Below are positions 26,473-35,078 of a DNA stretch of 42,100 nucleotides, one piece after another (the first letter of the stretch is position 1; each line of letters begins with the position of its first letter). The translations under genes and the position numbers were made by a program. Source of the DNA: Pseudomonadota bacterium (GTDB lineage: Bacteria > Pseudomonadota > Alphaproteobacteria > Micropepsales > Micropepsaceae); assembly GCA_021804785.1 (NCBI GenBank), contig JAJZGY010000017.1:1-42100 (forward strand), read 5' to 3'. A model generated the notes under the pieces. The model worked only from the letters and a program-made list of their open reading frames with translations, was not told where the DNA came from and made no database searches.

Positions 26473-27179
26473 GCTGGCGGGAGACGTTCACGACCCCAGT
26501 TCCAGAGCGCTTCATCTCCCAGTTCGGCGACAAATGCCTGATGGGCGGCCCGTTCCTCCGCGCTCAGCCGCACCATGAGCGGCTGGGGACGCGGTCGTGC
26601 TGCGCTGCCCTCGCGCAAGGCTGAGTTGTCCTCAGCAACCAGGGGCGCCAGTTCCAGGGCTTTCTGGCGTCCACCGATCAATTCGAGATAAAGGCGCGCG
26701 GTCAGTTCGGCATCAAGCAGTGCGCCGTGTTTGCTGCGCGCCGACAGGTCTATGCCGAAACGTTTGCACAATTCGTCGAGAGAATAGCGCACGCCGGGGA
26801 GTTTGGCCTTGGCGATTTCTATGGTGTCGATCGCCCGCGTCAACGCGATGGGCGCCCGACCCAGCCGGCCAAGTTCCGCGTTGACGAACTTGATGTCGAA
26901 GACAGCATTATGAATGACGAGAGGATCTTCACCGAGAAAGGCCAGGAATTCATCGACCACATCGGAAAAAAGCGGCTTGTCGGCAAGGAATTCATCCGTC
27001 AGCCCATGCACCCGCGTGGTCTCAATCGGTACTGCGCGCTGCGGATTGAGATAGGCATGAAAATGCGCGCCGCTCGGCACATGGTCGATCAGCTCAACAC
27101 AACCCAGTTCGATGATGCGATGGCCGTCATTGGGATCAAGACCGGTGGTTTCGGTGTCAAAGACGATTTCACGAATCAT
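26469..27179 (-). CDS. dnaQ: DNA polymerase III epsilon subunit
   Basis: DnaQ is the 3'-5' proofreading exonuclease of the replicative polymerase. The 236-residue product has all DEDDh residues: Asp8 and Glu10 (FDTETTGL), Asp95 (NAVFDIKF), His151 and Asp156 (KHGALLDAE). The C-terminal part, which contacts the alpha subunit in relatives, includes a Pro/Arg-rich linker and WNWGRE. Its ATG overlaps the coaE stop by one base (TGATG). It is the last gene of the PPSRP-maf-aroE-coaE-dnaQ run, which reads away from the candidate origin. Confidence 0.97.
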   Translation of the reverse strand: MIREIVFDTETTGLDPNDGHRIIELGCVELIDHVPSGAHFHAYLNPQRAVPIETTRVHGLTDEFLADKPLFSDVVDEFLAFLGEDPLVIHNAVFDIKFVNAELGRLGRAPIALTRAIDTIEIAKAKLPGVRYSLDELCKRFGIDLSARSKHGALLDAELTARLYLELIGGRQKALELAPLVAEDNSALREGSAARPRPQPLMVRLSAEERAAHQAFVAELGDEALWNWGRERLPPA

Positions 27180-27772
27180 CAGCGGCGCCTCAACTGATCA
27201 AGTATAGATCGAACCTGAGCGAGCGCATGGTCAAGACCGGCACTGGTATCAACCACAAAATCGGCACGTTTTTTCTTTTCCGCATCGTCAAGCTGGCGCG
27301 ACAGAATGAGGTCAAGCTTTTCAGGTGTCATGCCTGGGCGGGCAAGAACCCGGGCGCGCTGCATCTCGGCTGGCGCCGAGACGACAACGATGACATCGAC
27401 GCGGCCATGACCGCCTGCTTCAAACAGCAGCGGGACATCCAGAACCACCATTGGCGCATCTTTGTGGTGCGCCATGAATGCCGCTTCATCGGCGGCAACC
27501 AAGGGATGTACAATACGTTCGAGCACGGCAAAACCATCGGCGCGATCCGCAACTGCTTTGCTCAGCGCCGTCCGATCCACCTTATCCTCACGGACGGTGC
27601 CAGGAAACGCCTGGGCAATTGGCGCAACTGCGCGGCCACCTTTATCGTAGAGCCGATGCACCGCGGCATCAGAATCGTAAACTGGAACGCCAAGTTGCCG
27701 AAACATCTTGGCGGTTTCCGACTTGCCCATACCAATGGAGCCAGTCAGACCGATCAGCAAGGGGCGGTTCAT
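27179..27772 (-). CDS. coaE: Dephospho-CoA kinase
   Basis: CoaE phosphorylates dephospho-CoA, the last step of coenzyme A synthesis. The 197-residue product has the P-loop [11 protein letters not shown] (8-18), the substrate segment [14 protein letters not shown] (about 29-42), [12 protein letters not shown] near 107-118 and a C-terminal [18 protein letters not shown] lid-type region. Length is typical. It overlaps aroE upstream by 4 bases and dnaQ downstream by 1, so translation is probably coupled through the run. Confidence 0.96.
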   Translation of the reverse strand: MNRPLLIGLTGSIGMGKSETAKMFRQLGVPVYDSDAAVHRLYDKGGRAVAPIAQAFPGTVREDKVDRTALSKAVADRADGFAVLERIVHPLVAADEAAFMAHHKDAPMVVLDVPLLFEAGGHGRVDVIVVVSAPAEMQRARVLARPGMTPEKLDLILSRQLDDAEKKKRADFVVDTSAGLDHALAQVRSILDQLRRR

Positions 27773-28614
27773 GGTGTCGTAGCCTCCAGGCGATGGCGCA
27801 GCGCCGGCGAGACCTCGGGGGTGACACCATAAAATGCGGCAAAGGACGGCACCGCCTGATACATCAACATGCCAAGACCATCGATCGCGAACAGTCCAAG
27901 GCCGCGGGCGGTATGAACGAGCTGCGTACCGCCCCGCCGATAGACCACGTCACAGACCCGAGCCGTCGGCGGCAACAGCCCCAGATCAAGCACGAAATGC
28001 GTATCCTGACCAAGCCCGATACTTGTGCAGTTGATGAGAAGATCAACCCCCCCAGCCAGGCTCTGCCACTCAGCAAAATCGGCCAGATCAAGTTGTGTGG
28101 TGAGGTGAGGGCGAAGCGCGGCCAGAAGTGTCTGGGCCCGGGCCTGACTGCGATTTACGATTGTGATTTTTGCCACATGGAGCTCACAAAGAGCCAAGAC
28201 CGCTGCCCGCGAAGCACCACCGGCACCAACAATCACCGCATGCTGGTTCTCGAGTGTGGCAAGGCCAAATTCACTTTCAAGGCTGCGGCGCAGACCAAAG
28301 ACATCTGTATTGCGGGCAAGAACACTCCCGTCGTCCTGAAATACCAGAAGATTGGCAGCCTGTGTCGCGCGCGCTGGCGCATCGGCGCTGGCAGCTAAGG
28401 CAAAGGCCGCCTCCTTGTGGGGAACGGTGACATTGACCCCGGCAAACCCGGCACGCCCAAGGCTTGCGAGCACGGCTGCGAAGTCTTCACGCCGCACGGG
28501 CATTTTGACGTACGCTCCGGGGATATTATGGGCTGCAAGCCAGTAGCCATGCAGAGATGGTGACAGGGAATGGGCAACGGGCCAGCCGACCACGCCGGCG
28601 AGTGGGGTTCTCAT
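27769..28614 (-). CDS. aroE: Shikimate dehydrogenase
   Basis: AroE reduces 3-dehydroshikimate to shikimate with NADPH; aroC at the left end of the window works later in the same pathway. The 281-residue product has SLSPSLH (16-22), catalytic Lys67 in NVTVPHKE, Asp104 in RNTDVFG, and the nucleotide-binding [11 protein letters not shown] near 128-138. NRS/QAR in the next segment fits NADPH preference. It overlaps maf upstream and coaE downstream, each by 4 bases. Confidence 0.96.
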   Translation of the reverse strand: MRTPLAGVVGWPVAHSLSPSLHGYWLAAHNIPGAYVKMPVRREDFAAVLASLGRAGFAGVNVTVPHKEAAFALAASADAPARATQAANLLVFQDDGSVLARNTDVFGLRRSLESEFGLATLENQHAVIVGAGGASRAAVLALCELHVAKITIVNRSQARAQTLLAALRPHLTTQLDLADFAEWQSLAGGVDLLINCTSIGLGQDTHFVLDLGLLPPTARVCDVVYRRGGTQLVHTARGLGLFAIDGLGMLMYQAVPSFAAFYGVTPEVSPALRHRLEATTP

Positions 28615-29204
28615 GTCTGTAGCATGCCAAGTTCGCGCAGAGATGCCAGCAATTCGAAGAGTGGAAGGCCAAGAACGGTGAAGTAATCCCCTTCTATTGC
28701 TGAAAACAGCTGCGCACCGAGCCCTTCAAGATGATAGCAACCCACACATCCCAGGATGGCATCGCCTTCAGTCCGCAGATAGGCCTCAAGAAAGGCATCG
28801 GAAAATGCCCGCATGGTCAGTCGGGCCTCTGTACAGGGCTCAGCCAGAACCTGTCCGTCACGCACAAGCGCCGCCGCACTGATCAGACTGTGGCTGTGCC
28901 CACGCAGGGCATGGAGTTGTCGCGCTGCGTCTTCAAGATTGCATGGTTTTGAGAAAAGCTCTCCGTTCTGCACAAGGAGCTGATCTGCACCGACAATCAC
29001 CTGCCCGGGTAGACGAGAGCTGAGCGCAAAGGCCTTCTCGCGGGCAAGCCGCTGGGCAATTTCACGCGCGGAGTGGCCCTGGCGCTGAAGCTCCGCGCGC
29101 AACGGGCCCTCGTCGAGACCTGGGTTTACGCTCGTGTGGGTGACACCTGCCGCAGCAAGAAGGCGTGCACGGGTTGAACTCGTGGAGGCCAGTATGAGGC
29201 TCAT
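28611..29204 (-). CDS. maf: Maf-family nucleotide pyrophosphatase
   Basis: Maf proteins hydrolyse canonical or modified nucleoside triphosphates and are linked with septum control. The 197-residue product opens with LILASTSSTRARLLAAAG (about 3-20), has VIVGADQLLVQNG near 69-81, and AILGCVGCYHLEGLGAQLFSAIEGDYFTVLGLP near 150-182. The EGLGAQLF form resembles the YceF-like (m7GTP) group rather than the dTTP/UTP group; that subtype call is inferred. Overlaps of 4 bases join it to the PPSRP gene and aroE. Confidence 0.93.
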   Translation of the reverse strand: MSLILASTSSTRARLLAAAGVTHTSVNPGLDEGPLRAELQRQGHSAREIAQRLAREKAFALSSRLPGQVIVGADQLLVQNGELFSKPCNLEDAARQLHALRGHSHSLISAAALVRDGQVLAEPCTEARLTMRAFSDAFLEAYLRTEGDAILGCVGCYHLEGLGAQLFSAIEGDYFTVLGLPLFELLASLRELGMLQT

Positions 29205-30025
29205 GGGACCGGGTCCTTGCGCTCCGTGAGCAGGTTGAGAACGGCCGCTGCGGTTTCTTCCACGGAGCGGCGGGTGACATCGATGGAGGGCCAGCCATAC
29301 TGCTCAAAGAGTTTACGGGTCTGGGTGACTTCTGAGCGCACAGCTTCAAGGTCCACGTAAGAAGTATCCCGGACCTCTCCCAAGGTATTTAGACGGTTGC
29401 GCCGTACCTGAACGAGACGATCAGGGGAGGCCCAGAGCCCGACCACAAGCGGGCCTTTGACAGTGAGAAGTGGTTCAGGGACAGGAAGTCCGGCTACAAT
29501 CGGGACATTCGCGGCGCGCACTCCGCGGATCGCAAGATAAACACAGGTTGGTGTCTTGGATGTGCGACTGGCACCTACGAGGATCACCTCGGCGTCGGCG
29601 AGGCGGTCAACTGCCTGACCATCGTCGTGGGTGATGGTGTAATTGAGAGCTTCAATCCGCTGCAGATAACGGTCATCCAGGCCGTGCTGAGCTCCTGGGC
29701 GATGCGTTTCGGCGGCGCCGCCAAGATAGGATTTAAGCATGCCGATAGGTCCGTCGAGGACACCCTGGAATGGCACGCCGAGGGCGGCACAATGCAGTTC
29801 AAGTTCCCGCCTGAGGTCCGGGTTGACGACGGTAAAATATACTGGTCCTGGTTCTTCGCGGATATGGCTGATGACGCGCTCAAGCTGGCGGGAGGAGCGC
29901 ACCAGGGCATAGAAATGCTCCAGCACATCTATGCCTTCGAACTGGGCACAGGCGGCCTTAGCGATGGTATTCAAGGTCTCGCCGGTTGAATCTGAGACCA
30001 GATGGAGATGAAACCGCCTGTTCAT
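29201..30025 (-). CDS. ppsR: Pyruvate, phosphate dikinase regulatory protein (PPSRP/DUF299 family)
   Basis: Members are bifunctional Ser/Thr kinase-pyrophosphorylases that switch pyruvate phosphate dikinase or PEP synthetase. The 274-residue product begins FHLHLVSDSTGETLNT (6-20), and has the P-loop-like GASRTSKT at 151-158, followed by TCVYLAIRG. Whether the target is PpdK or PpsA cannot be told here. It is the first gene of the minus-strand run and is divergent from hemE; in Caulobacter the chromosome origin lies between hemE and this gene (RP001/DUF299). Confidence 0.93.
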   Translation of the reverse strand: MNRRFHLHLVSDSTGETLNTIAKAACAQFEGIDVLEHFYALVRSSRQLERVISHIREEPGPVYFTVVNPDLRRELELHCAALGVPFQGVLDGPIGMLKSYLGGAAETHRPGAQHGLDDRYLQRIEALNYTITHDDGQAVDRLADAEVILVGASRTSKTPTCVYLAIRGVRAANVPIVAGLPVPEPLLTVKGPLVVGLWASPDRLVQVRRNRLNTLGEVRDTSYVDLEAVRSEVTQTRKLFEQYGWPSIDVTRRSVEETAAAVLNLLTERKDPVP

Positions 30026-30329
30026 AGGATGAGCATCTTTGCTTCTGGATTACCCCCAGCTCGTACACATTCCATCATGGCAGGACCACACCCTTCAACA
30101 GCTCCGACCTCCAGGCAAACCATTTCATCCCCAGGGGAACCAGAAACGGTGCGCTCATGGTGCACCACTGGTCCCAATATGTGCATGACGAGAGCTGACC
30201 CCTGCCCCGGAGAAAGCCCTCTGAAGTCTTGTGTCCCAGCACTTTGGGTTCTAGAGCTGGTCCTGCTCCACCCATCCATGCACAATTCACAGACCTAACA
30301 TCATAAACAGAATCCTTAGGAGTCTTTCT
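30026..30329. other. Candidate chromosomal replication origin (oriC)
   Basis: This 304-base spacer between the PPSRP gene and hemE sits at the place of the Caulobacter origin. Sequences related to the DnaA box TTATNCACA are present, though imperfect: TGTGCATGA at 30180-30188 (opposite strand, 8 of 9), TCGTACACA 30061-30069, CCATGCACA 30276-30284 and CAATTCACA 30283-30291 (each 7 of 9). A GAATC (GANTC) site is at 30310-30314, and 30281-30330 is AT-richer than its surroundings. No perfect box and no strong AT-rich unwinding tract is seen, so the call leans on gene order and direction. No gene is seen in it. Confidence 0.6.
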
Positions 30330-31370
30330 GTGGTAGAAGCTGAAGCAAAGAGGCTTATACAGGTTCTCGATGGAGCTGCGGTATCGCCACCCCCGGTCTG
30401 GCTGATGCGGCAGGCGGGTCGCTATCTTCCCGAGTATCGCGCTTTGAGGGCGAAGGCGGGTTCGTTCTGGACCATGTGCATGGATCCTGAGATGGCGGCC
30501 GAGATCACGCTGCAGCCGATGCGGCGCTTCGGCCTGGATGCAGCGATCGTTTTTTCGGACATTCTGGTCATAGCGTATGCTCTGGGGGCGACTGTGCGTT
30601 TTGAAGAAGGCGTGGGCCCGCTTTTGACCCGTTATGAGGAGATCACGCACATAGACCGGGATCCGGCGAGTTGGCGACAGAAACTGGCTCCGGTCTATGA
30701 CACGCTGCGCTTGGTGCGAGAGGGGCTCAATAGCGGCAAGACGTTGATCGGCTTTGCTGGAGCACCATGGACGCTGGCAACTTACCTGGCAGAAGGTGGT
30801 GGTTCGACGGACCAGCGCGCGGCCAAGCTCTGGGGCTATCGCGATCCAGAGAGGTTTCTGGAAATGCTGGAGCTGCTGAGCGAGTGCGTCGCCGATCATC
30901 TGATAGAACAGCTGAAGGCAGGCGCTGATGCGGTGCAGATTTTCGACAGCTGGGCGAGTGGACTGTCTGCCGATTGTTTTGAGGAGTGGGTGATCGGGCC
31001 GACGCAGCGAATCGTAACGAGAGTGCGCAAAGAGATCCCGAACGCACGCATCATCGGGTTTCCCCGAGGAGCGACTTTGCAAGGCTATCGCCGTTACGCA
31101 GAGGTTTGTGGTGTCAACGCGGTATCGCTGGACACAGCCGTACCACTTGACTGGGCAGTGGAGATGTTGAGTCCACTCTGTGCACTTCAGGGGAATGTTG
31201 ACCCGCTTCTCCTTCTTGCGGGAGGCGAGAGGCTTGTGCGCAAGGCTCGCGAAAGCTGTGCACTGACCTCAGGTAAGGCCTTTATTTTCAATCTTGGTCA
31301 TGGCGTAGTACCCCAAACGCCGCCAGAACACGTCATGGCCTTGCTGCAAGCGGTCCGGGCACCTTTATGA
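30330..31370 (+). CDS. hemE: Uroporphyrinogen decarboxylase
   Basis: HemE removes four carboxyl groups from uroporphyrinogen III to give coproporphyrinogen III in heme synthesis. The 346-residue product has RQAGRYLPEYR (27-37) and the catalytic Asp77 in VFSDILVIAYALG, then FAGAPWTLATYL near 138-149 and a DSWASGLSADCFEEWV segment. Start is GTG 30330 with AGGAG 7 bases before. Its stop overlaps hemH by 4 bases. It is the first gene to the right of the candidate origin and reads away from it. Confidence 0.97.
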   Translation: MVEAEAKRLIQVLDGAAVSPPPVWLMRQAGRYLPEYRALRAKAGSFWTMCMDPEMAAEITLQPMRRFGLDAAIVFSDILVIAYALGATVRFEEGVGPLLTRYEEITHIDRDPASWRQKLAPVYDTLRLVREGLNSGKTLIGFAGAPWTLATYLAEGGGSTDQRAAKLWGYRDPERFLEMLELLSECVADHLIEQLKAGADAVQIFDSWASGLSADCFEEWVIGPTQRIVTRVRKEIPNARIIGFPRGATLQGYRRYAEVCGVNAVSLDTAVPLDWAVEMLSPLCALQGNVDPLLLLAGGERLVRKARESCALTSGKAFIFNLGHGVVPQTPPEHVMALLQAVRAPL

Positions 31371-32410
31371 GGGTGGCGGTCGTTCTCTTCAATCTGGGTG
31401 GACCAGATCGACCAGAGGCGGTGCGACCGTTTCTGAGTAATCTTTTCTGTGATCCGGCGATCATCTCATTGCCTGCGATCGTGCGTTTGCCGCTTGGTCA
31501 TTTCATCGCCTGGCGACGGGCGCCAGTGGCACGGAAGATTTATGAAAAAATCGGCGGCCGGTCACCCATTGTTGCTGAAACCGCGGCTCAGGCAGGGGGG
31601 CTTCAGTCCGTACTCGAAGCCCATGGACACGAGGCCAAAGTGGTGATGGCGATGCGCTACTGGAAACCTTTCGCGGCGGCGGCGGCCGCCGAGATCAAGG
31701 CGTTTGGCCCCGAGCAAATCGTATTGCTGCCGCTCTACCCCCAGTATTCGACCACGACCACGGCATCGTCGTTGCGTGACTTCCAGGATGCAGCAAGACA
31801 GGCGGGGCTTAGTCAGCCCGTCCGCAGGGTGTGCTGTTTTCCCGATGAACGAGGATTTATCGCGGCCCAGGTCCGTCTGCTGCGGATCGCACTTCAAGCC
31901 CGGCGTGAGGGGGTTTCCTATCGGGTATTGTTTTCTGCCCATGGTCTGCCCAAACGGATTGTCAGCCAGGGTGATCCCTATCCGCTGCAGGTGAACACCA
32001 CGGTGCGAGCAATCGTGGCAGGCCTCGGTGAAGAGATCGAACATGTGGTCTGCTATCAGAGCCGGGTGGGACGGCTTGAGTGGATCGGGCCTGCGACCGA
32101 TGCGGAAATCGCCAGGGCTGGTGATGAGGGCAAGGGCGTCATTGTGGTCCCGGTGGCGTTCGTCAGCGAGCACTCAGAAACTCTGGTTGAGCTCGACATC
32201 GAATATGGGCATCTGGCGAAAGCCAATGGCGTGGTCGATTATATCCGGGTGCCGACGGTGGGAACGGCGCCAGAGTTCCTTGAGGGGCTGGGCACGCTTG
32301 TCGACGCGGCCTTGAGGAGCAGAGGGGTGGTCAGTTCGGGGCCAGGGCGCATCTGCCCGCAATCCTGCTCTGGCTGCGGCTATGGTCTGAATGAGGGGGC
32401 AAGGGCGTGA
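31367..32410 (+). CDS. hemH: Ferrochelatase
   Basis: HemH inserts ferrous iron into protoporphyrin IX (or coproporphyrin). The 347-residue product has AVVLFNLGGPDRPE at the start, PLYPQYSTTTTASS near 122-135, catalytic His192 in FSAHGLP, and a late VSEHSETLVELDIEY. The tail has C330-x3-C334-x2-C337, and Cys156/157 lie internally, a set like those that ligate [2Fe-2S] in some bacterial ferrochelatases. It overlaps hemE by 4 bases; its stop overlaps hemJ by 1. Family certain; the cluster is inferred. Confidence 0.96.
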   Translation: MRVAVVLFNLGGPDRPEAVRPFLSNLFCDPAIISLPAIVRLPLGHFIAWRRAPVARKIYEKIGGRSPIVAETAAQAGGLQSVLEAHGHEAKVVMAMRYWKPFAAAAAAEIKAFGPEQIVLLPLYPQYSTTTTASSLRDFQDAARQAGLSQPVRRVCCFPDERGFIAAQVRLLRIALQARREGVSYRVLFSAHGLPKRIVSQGDPYPLQVNTTVRAIVAGLGEEIEHVVCYQSRVGRLEWIGPATDAEIARAGDEGKGVIVVPVAFVSEHSETLVELDIEYGHLAKANGVVDYIRVPTVGTAPEFLEGLGTLVDAALRSRGVVSSGPGRICPQSCSGCGYGLNEGARA

Positions 32411-32847
32411 TGGCAGCGGGGACGGCTTATCTTTGGGTCAAGGCGTTTCACATCATTTCGGTGATCGCATGGATGGCAGGAATGCTCTACCTGCCAAGGC
32501 TCTTCGTCTACCATTGCGAGGCGGCTCCTGGCTCGGAGGCGTCCGAGCGCTTCAAGGTCATGGAACGGCGGCTGCTCAAGGCGATCATCAATCCGGCCAT
32601 GGTGGCAACCTGGGGTTTTGGGGTTACGCTGGTCATCATGAGTGGAGCTTGGCAGTTTGGCTGGTTCCACGTGAAATTCCTTCTTGTGCTGGCAATGAGC
32701 GGGGTCCATGGGCTTTTTGCCCGCTGGACACGGTTTTTTGCCCAGGACCGCAACACGCGGCCAGCGCGATTCTACCGCATCTGGAACGAGGTGCCGACGG
32801 TGCTGATGATAGCGATCGTGATCCTGGCCACAGTCAAGCCGTTCTAG
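32410..32847 (+). CDS. hemJ: Protoporphyrinogen IX oxidase HemJ
   Basis: HemJ oxidises protoporphyrinogen IX in the membrane, in place of HemG or HemY. The 145-residue product has four predicted helices and the family's WVKAFHIISVIAWMAGMLYLPRLFVYH (about 9-35) with conserved His, then RRLLKAIINPAM and the late WNEVPTVLMIAIVILATVKPF. ATG 32410 overlaps the hemH stop in TGATG; a GTG three bases earlier is also possible. With hemE and hemH it forms a late heme operon. It should work before HemH, so gene order is not pathway order. Confidence 0.93.
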   Translation: MAAGTAYLWVKAFHIISVIAWMAGMLYLPRLFVYHCEAAPGSEASERFKVMERRLLKAIINPAMVATWGFGVTLVIMSGAWQFGWFHVKFLLVLAMSGVHGLFARWTRFFAQDRNTRPARFYRIWNEVPTVLMIAIVILATVKPF

Positions 32848-33070
32848 AAAATGGTCCAGGTGCCTCTTGTGGAGACTTTGCAATGGCACTAAATCAGGCT
32901 ATAAGGCTTTAGTTCCCCAACACGCCACGGGCTGACGCGCAGGTAGAGGCGCGCAGAACCGGCCGAGACCGGCCTGGCGTATCGTTCAAATCCGTTGATG
33001 TCGTCTGGGCGTCTTGAGGTCGTCTGGAACCCATCCGGCCCGCCCTTCCACTTGCTCAGGTGTTTCTTTC
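32848..33070 (+). promoter_or_regulatory. Long leader/promoter region upstream of rho
   Basis: The 223-base spacer before rho has a palindromic-rich CCGGCC-GAGA-CCGGCC stretch around 32960-32976 and a direct repeat GTCGTCTGG at 33000-33008 and 33019-33027, period 19. Rho autoregulates through its leader in other bacteria, so a similar role is possible here, but no known attenuator fold was identified. A GTTCAAATC string resembles a tRNA T-loop but has no pairing stem. Confidence 0.3.
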
Positions 33071-34354
33071 ATGACTGTTCAAGACGGCCTGCAGGCCATG
33101 AAGCTGCAGGATCTCAAAGCCAAATCCCCCACTGAACTGCTCGCTTTCGCCGAAGAGCTTGAAATCGAAAACGCGTCGTCCATGCGCAAGCAGGACATGA
33201 TGTTTGCTATTCTCAAGGAACTGGCAGAGCGCGACGTCGAAATCACTGGCGGAGGCACGCTCGAAGTGCTGCAGGATGGTTTTGGCTTTCTGCGCTCCCC
33301 GGAGTCGAATTATCTTGCAGGTCCCGATGATATCTACGTCAGCCCCTCACAGATCCGGCGGTTTGGCCTTAGAACCGGCGATACGGTGGACGGACCCATT
33401 CGCAGTCCCAAGGATGGCGAGCGCTATTTTGCGCTTCTGAAGGTATCGACAATCAATTTCGAGCCCCCGGAAGCGACCAAGCACAAGGTGCATTTCGACA
33501 ATCTGACGCCGCTTTATCCGACAGAGTGGCTGAAGATGGAGATCGAGGATCCCACATTGAAGGATCGCACTGGCCGGGTGATCGATATTGTGGCACCGCA
33601 GGGCAAGGGCCAGCGCGCGCTCATCACCGCGCCTCCTCGGACTGGTAAAACCGTTATCCTGCAGAACATCGCACGGGCGATCGCGGCTAACCATCCGGAG
33701 TGCTACCTGATCGTGCTGCTCATCGACGAGCGGCCCGAGGAAGTCACCGACATGCAGCGTACGGTGAAGGGAGAAGTGATTTCCTCGACCTTCGACGAAC
33801 CGGCGCAGCGCCATGTGCAGGTGGCCGAAATGGTTATCGAAAAGGCCAAGCGGCTCGTCGAGCACAAACGCGACGTGATCATATTGCTCGATTCGATCAC
33901 CCGTCTTGGCCGTGCCTATAACACCGTAGTGCCGTCTTCGGGCAAGGTTCTGACCGGCGGCGTCGATGCCAATGCGCTACAGCGGCCCAAGCGCTTTTTT
34001 GGCGCCGCGCGCAATATCGAGGAAGGCGGGTCGCTGACGATCATCGCCACCGCTCTGATCGACACCGGCAGCCGCATGGACGAAGTGATTTTCGAAGAGT
34101 TCAAGGGCACAGGTAATTCGGAAATCATCCTCGACCGCAAAGTTGCCGACAAGCGTGTGTTTCCGGCGATCGATATCCTGCGCTCCGGTACCCGCAAGGA
34201 CGAGCTGCTGGCTGACAAGGGCACGCTGTCGAAGATGTATGTGTTGCGCCGGATTCTGGCGCCGATGGGCACGGTTGATGCCATCGAGTTCCTGCTCGAT
34301 AAGCTACGTTCGTCCAAGAACAACGCCGATTTCTTCGAGAGCATGAACACCTAG
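33071..34354 (+). CDS. rho: Transcription termination factor Rho
   Basis: Rho is the hexameric RNA helicase that ends transcription at rho-dependent sites. The 427-residue product has the N-terminal Rho_N helix region ([21 protein letters not shown], from residue 10), the RNA-binding cold-shock-like DGFGFLRS (69-76), Walker [10 protein letters not shown] (about 186-194), [12 protein letters not shown] and RGTRKDE-type hexamer motifs (SGTRKDELL). ATG 33071 is chosen over the upstream 33014 frame because [13 protein letters not shown] fits alphaproteobacterial Rho, with CAGGTG before it. Rho sits beside mnmE in many alphaproteobacteria, here with several genes between. Confidence 0.97.
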   Translation: MTVQDGLQAMKLQDLKAKSPTELLAFAEELEIENASSMRKQDMMFAILKELAERDVEITGGGTLEVLQDGFGFLRSPESNYLAGPDDIYVSPSQIRRFGLRTGDTVDGPIRSPKDGERYFALLKVSTINFEPPEATKHKVHFDNLTPLYPTEWLKMEIEDPTLKDRTGRVIDIVAPQGKGQRALITAPPRTGKTVILQNIARAIAANHPECYLIVLLIDERPEEVTDMQRTVKGEVISSTFDEPAQRHVQVAEMVIEKAKRLVEHKRDVIILLDSITRLGRAYNTVVPSSGKVLTGGVDANALQRPKRFFGAARNIEEGGSLTIIATALIDTGSRMDEVIFEEFKGTGNSEIILDRKVADKRVFPAIDILRSGTRKDELLADKGTLSKMYVLRRILAPMGTVDAIEFLLDKLRSSKNNADFFESMNT

Positions 34355-34383
34355 GGGCGGGGATCACATCGTCTTGGTTCAGG

Positions 34384-34402
34384 GAGGCCCCATAGTGGCC
34401 TC
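34384..34402 (+). terminator. Hairpin after rho
   Basis: GAGGCC (34384-34389) and GGCCTC (34397-34402) form a 6-base stem around CCATAGT, 30 bases after the rho stop and followed by tattgacc. The T content is low, so it is a weak intrinsic terminator at best. Confidence 0.4.
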
Positions 34403-34456
34403 TATTGACCAGGGCTTTGTGGCGGGCGCACAGTGTTGGTGAAACCGAGGGCGTAG

Positions 34457-35065
34457 ATGATGGCCGAGGAAGAACACGAGCGTGCCCATTTTCGGGCCAT
34501 GAGCCAGAGCACGGCTGAGGACTGGAGCAAGATCAGCAGCGCCGCACATAGTTTCAACCGGGCATTACCGGAACGGGTTCTCGCCCATCTGAAGCTGCTC
34601 GAAGGGGATTGCGGCGGGTTTGCTGTCGATCGACTGGAACATTGCCTGCAATCGGCCAGCCTAGCCTACCGCGATGGTATGGACGAGGAGTATGTGGTTT
34701 GTGCGCTTCTTCATGACATCGGTGACACGCTTGCTGGACATAATCATGCCGAGCTTGCGGCGACGATCCTAAGGCCCTTCGTCAGTGAAGAAAATTGGTG
34801 GATGCTGCAGCACCACGGCATTTTCCAGGGCTATTACTTTTTCCATCACCTCGGCCTTGATCGCAATCTGCGCGATAAGTTCCGTGGCCATCCGGCTTTC
34901 GAACATACCGCTGCGTTCTGTGCCCGGCACGACCAGAACGCCTTTGATCCGGATTACGATACCATGCCACTGCAGGCCTTTGTGCCGATGCTGGAGCGGG
35001 TGATGGCCCGTCCCAAGCGCTCCATCTATCTGCGCAAGCAAGAGGCTGGCGCGACGGTGATGTAG
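34457..35065 (+). CDS. HD-domain protein with six-ligand dimetal pattern
   Basis: The 202-residue product has an HD domain: His62 (LEHCLQSA), His86-Asp87 (ALLHDIGD), His97 or His95 (AGHNHAEL), His119/120 (LQHHGIF) and Asp159 (ARHDQN). A histidine after HD and a fifth His before the last Asp is the layout of bimetallic HD enzymes, including PhnZ and myo-inositol oxygenase, where it supports a mixed-valent di-iron site; HD-GYP phosphodiesterases share similar ligands. Spacing 62 to 86 equals PhnZ's 34 to 58, but later spacings differ. ATG 34457 has GAGG 6 bases before. It stands between rho and the convergent oxidoreductase. Substrate unknown. Confidence 0.75.
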   Translation: MMAEEEHERAHFRAMSQSTAEDWSKISSAAHSFNRALPERVLAHLKLLEGDCGGFAVDRLEHCLQSASLAYRDGMDEEYVVCALLHDIGDTLAGHNHAELAATILRPFVSEENWWMLQHHGIFQGYYFFHHLGLDRNLRDKFRGHPAFEHTAAFCARHDQNAFDPDYDTMPLQAFVPMLERVMARPKRSIYLRKQEAGATVM

Positions 35066-35078
35066 CCGGGCGCTTCGG

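Noticed and set aside
30075-31082. Long minus-strand open frame opposite hemE
   Set aside because: It is antisense to a clear hemE, has no family resemblance, and is rich in Arg/Ser/Gln as expected of a shadow frame in GC-rich DNA.
32978-33000. GTTCAAATC string resembling a tRNA T-loop, upstream of rho
   Set aside because: The flanking bases do not pair as a T-stem and no acceptor or anticodon arm could be drawn.
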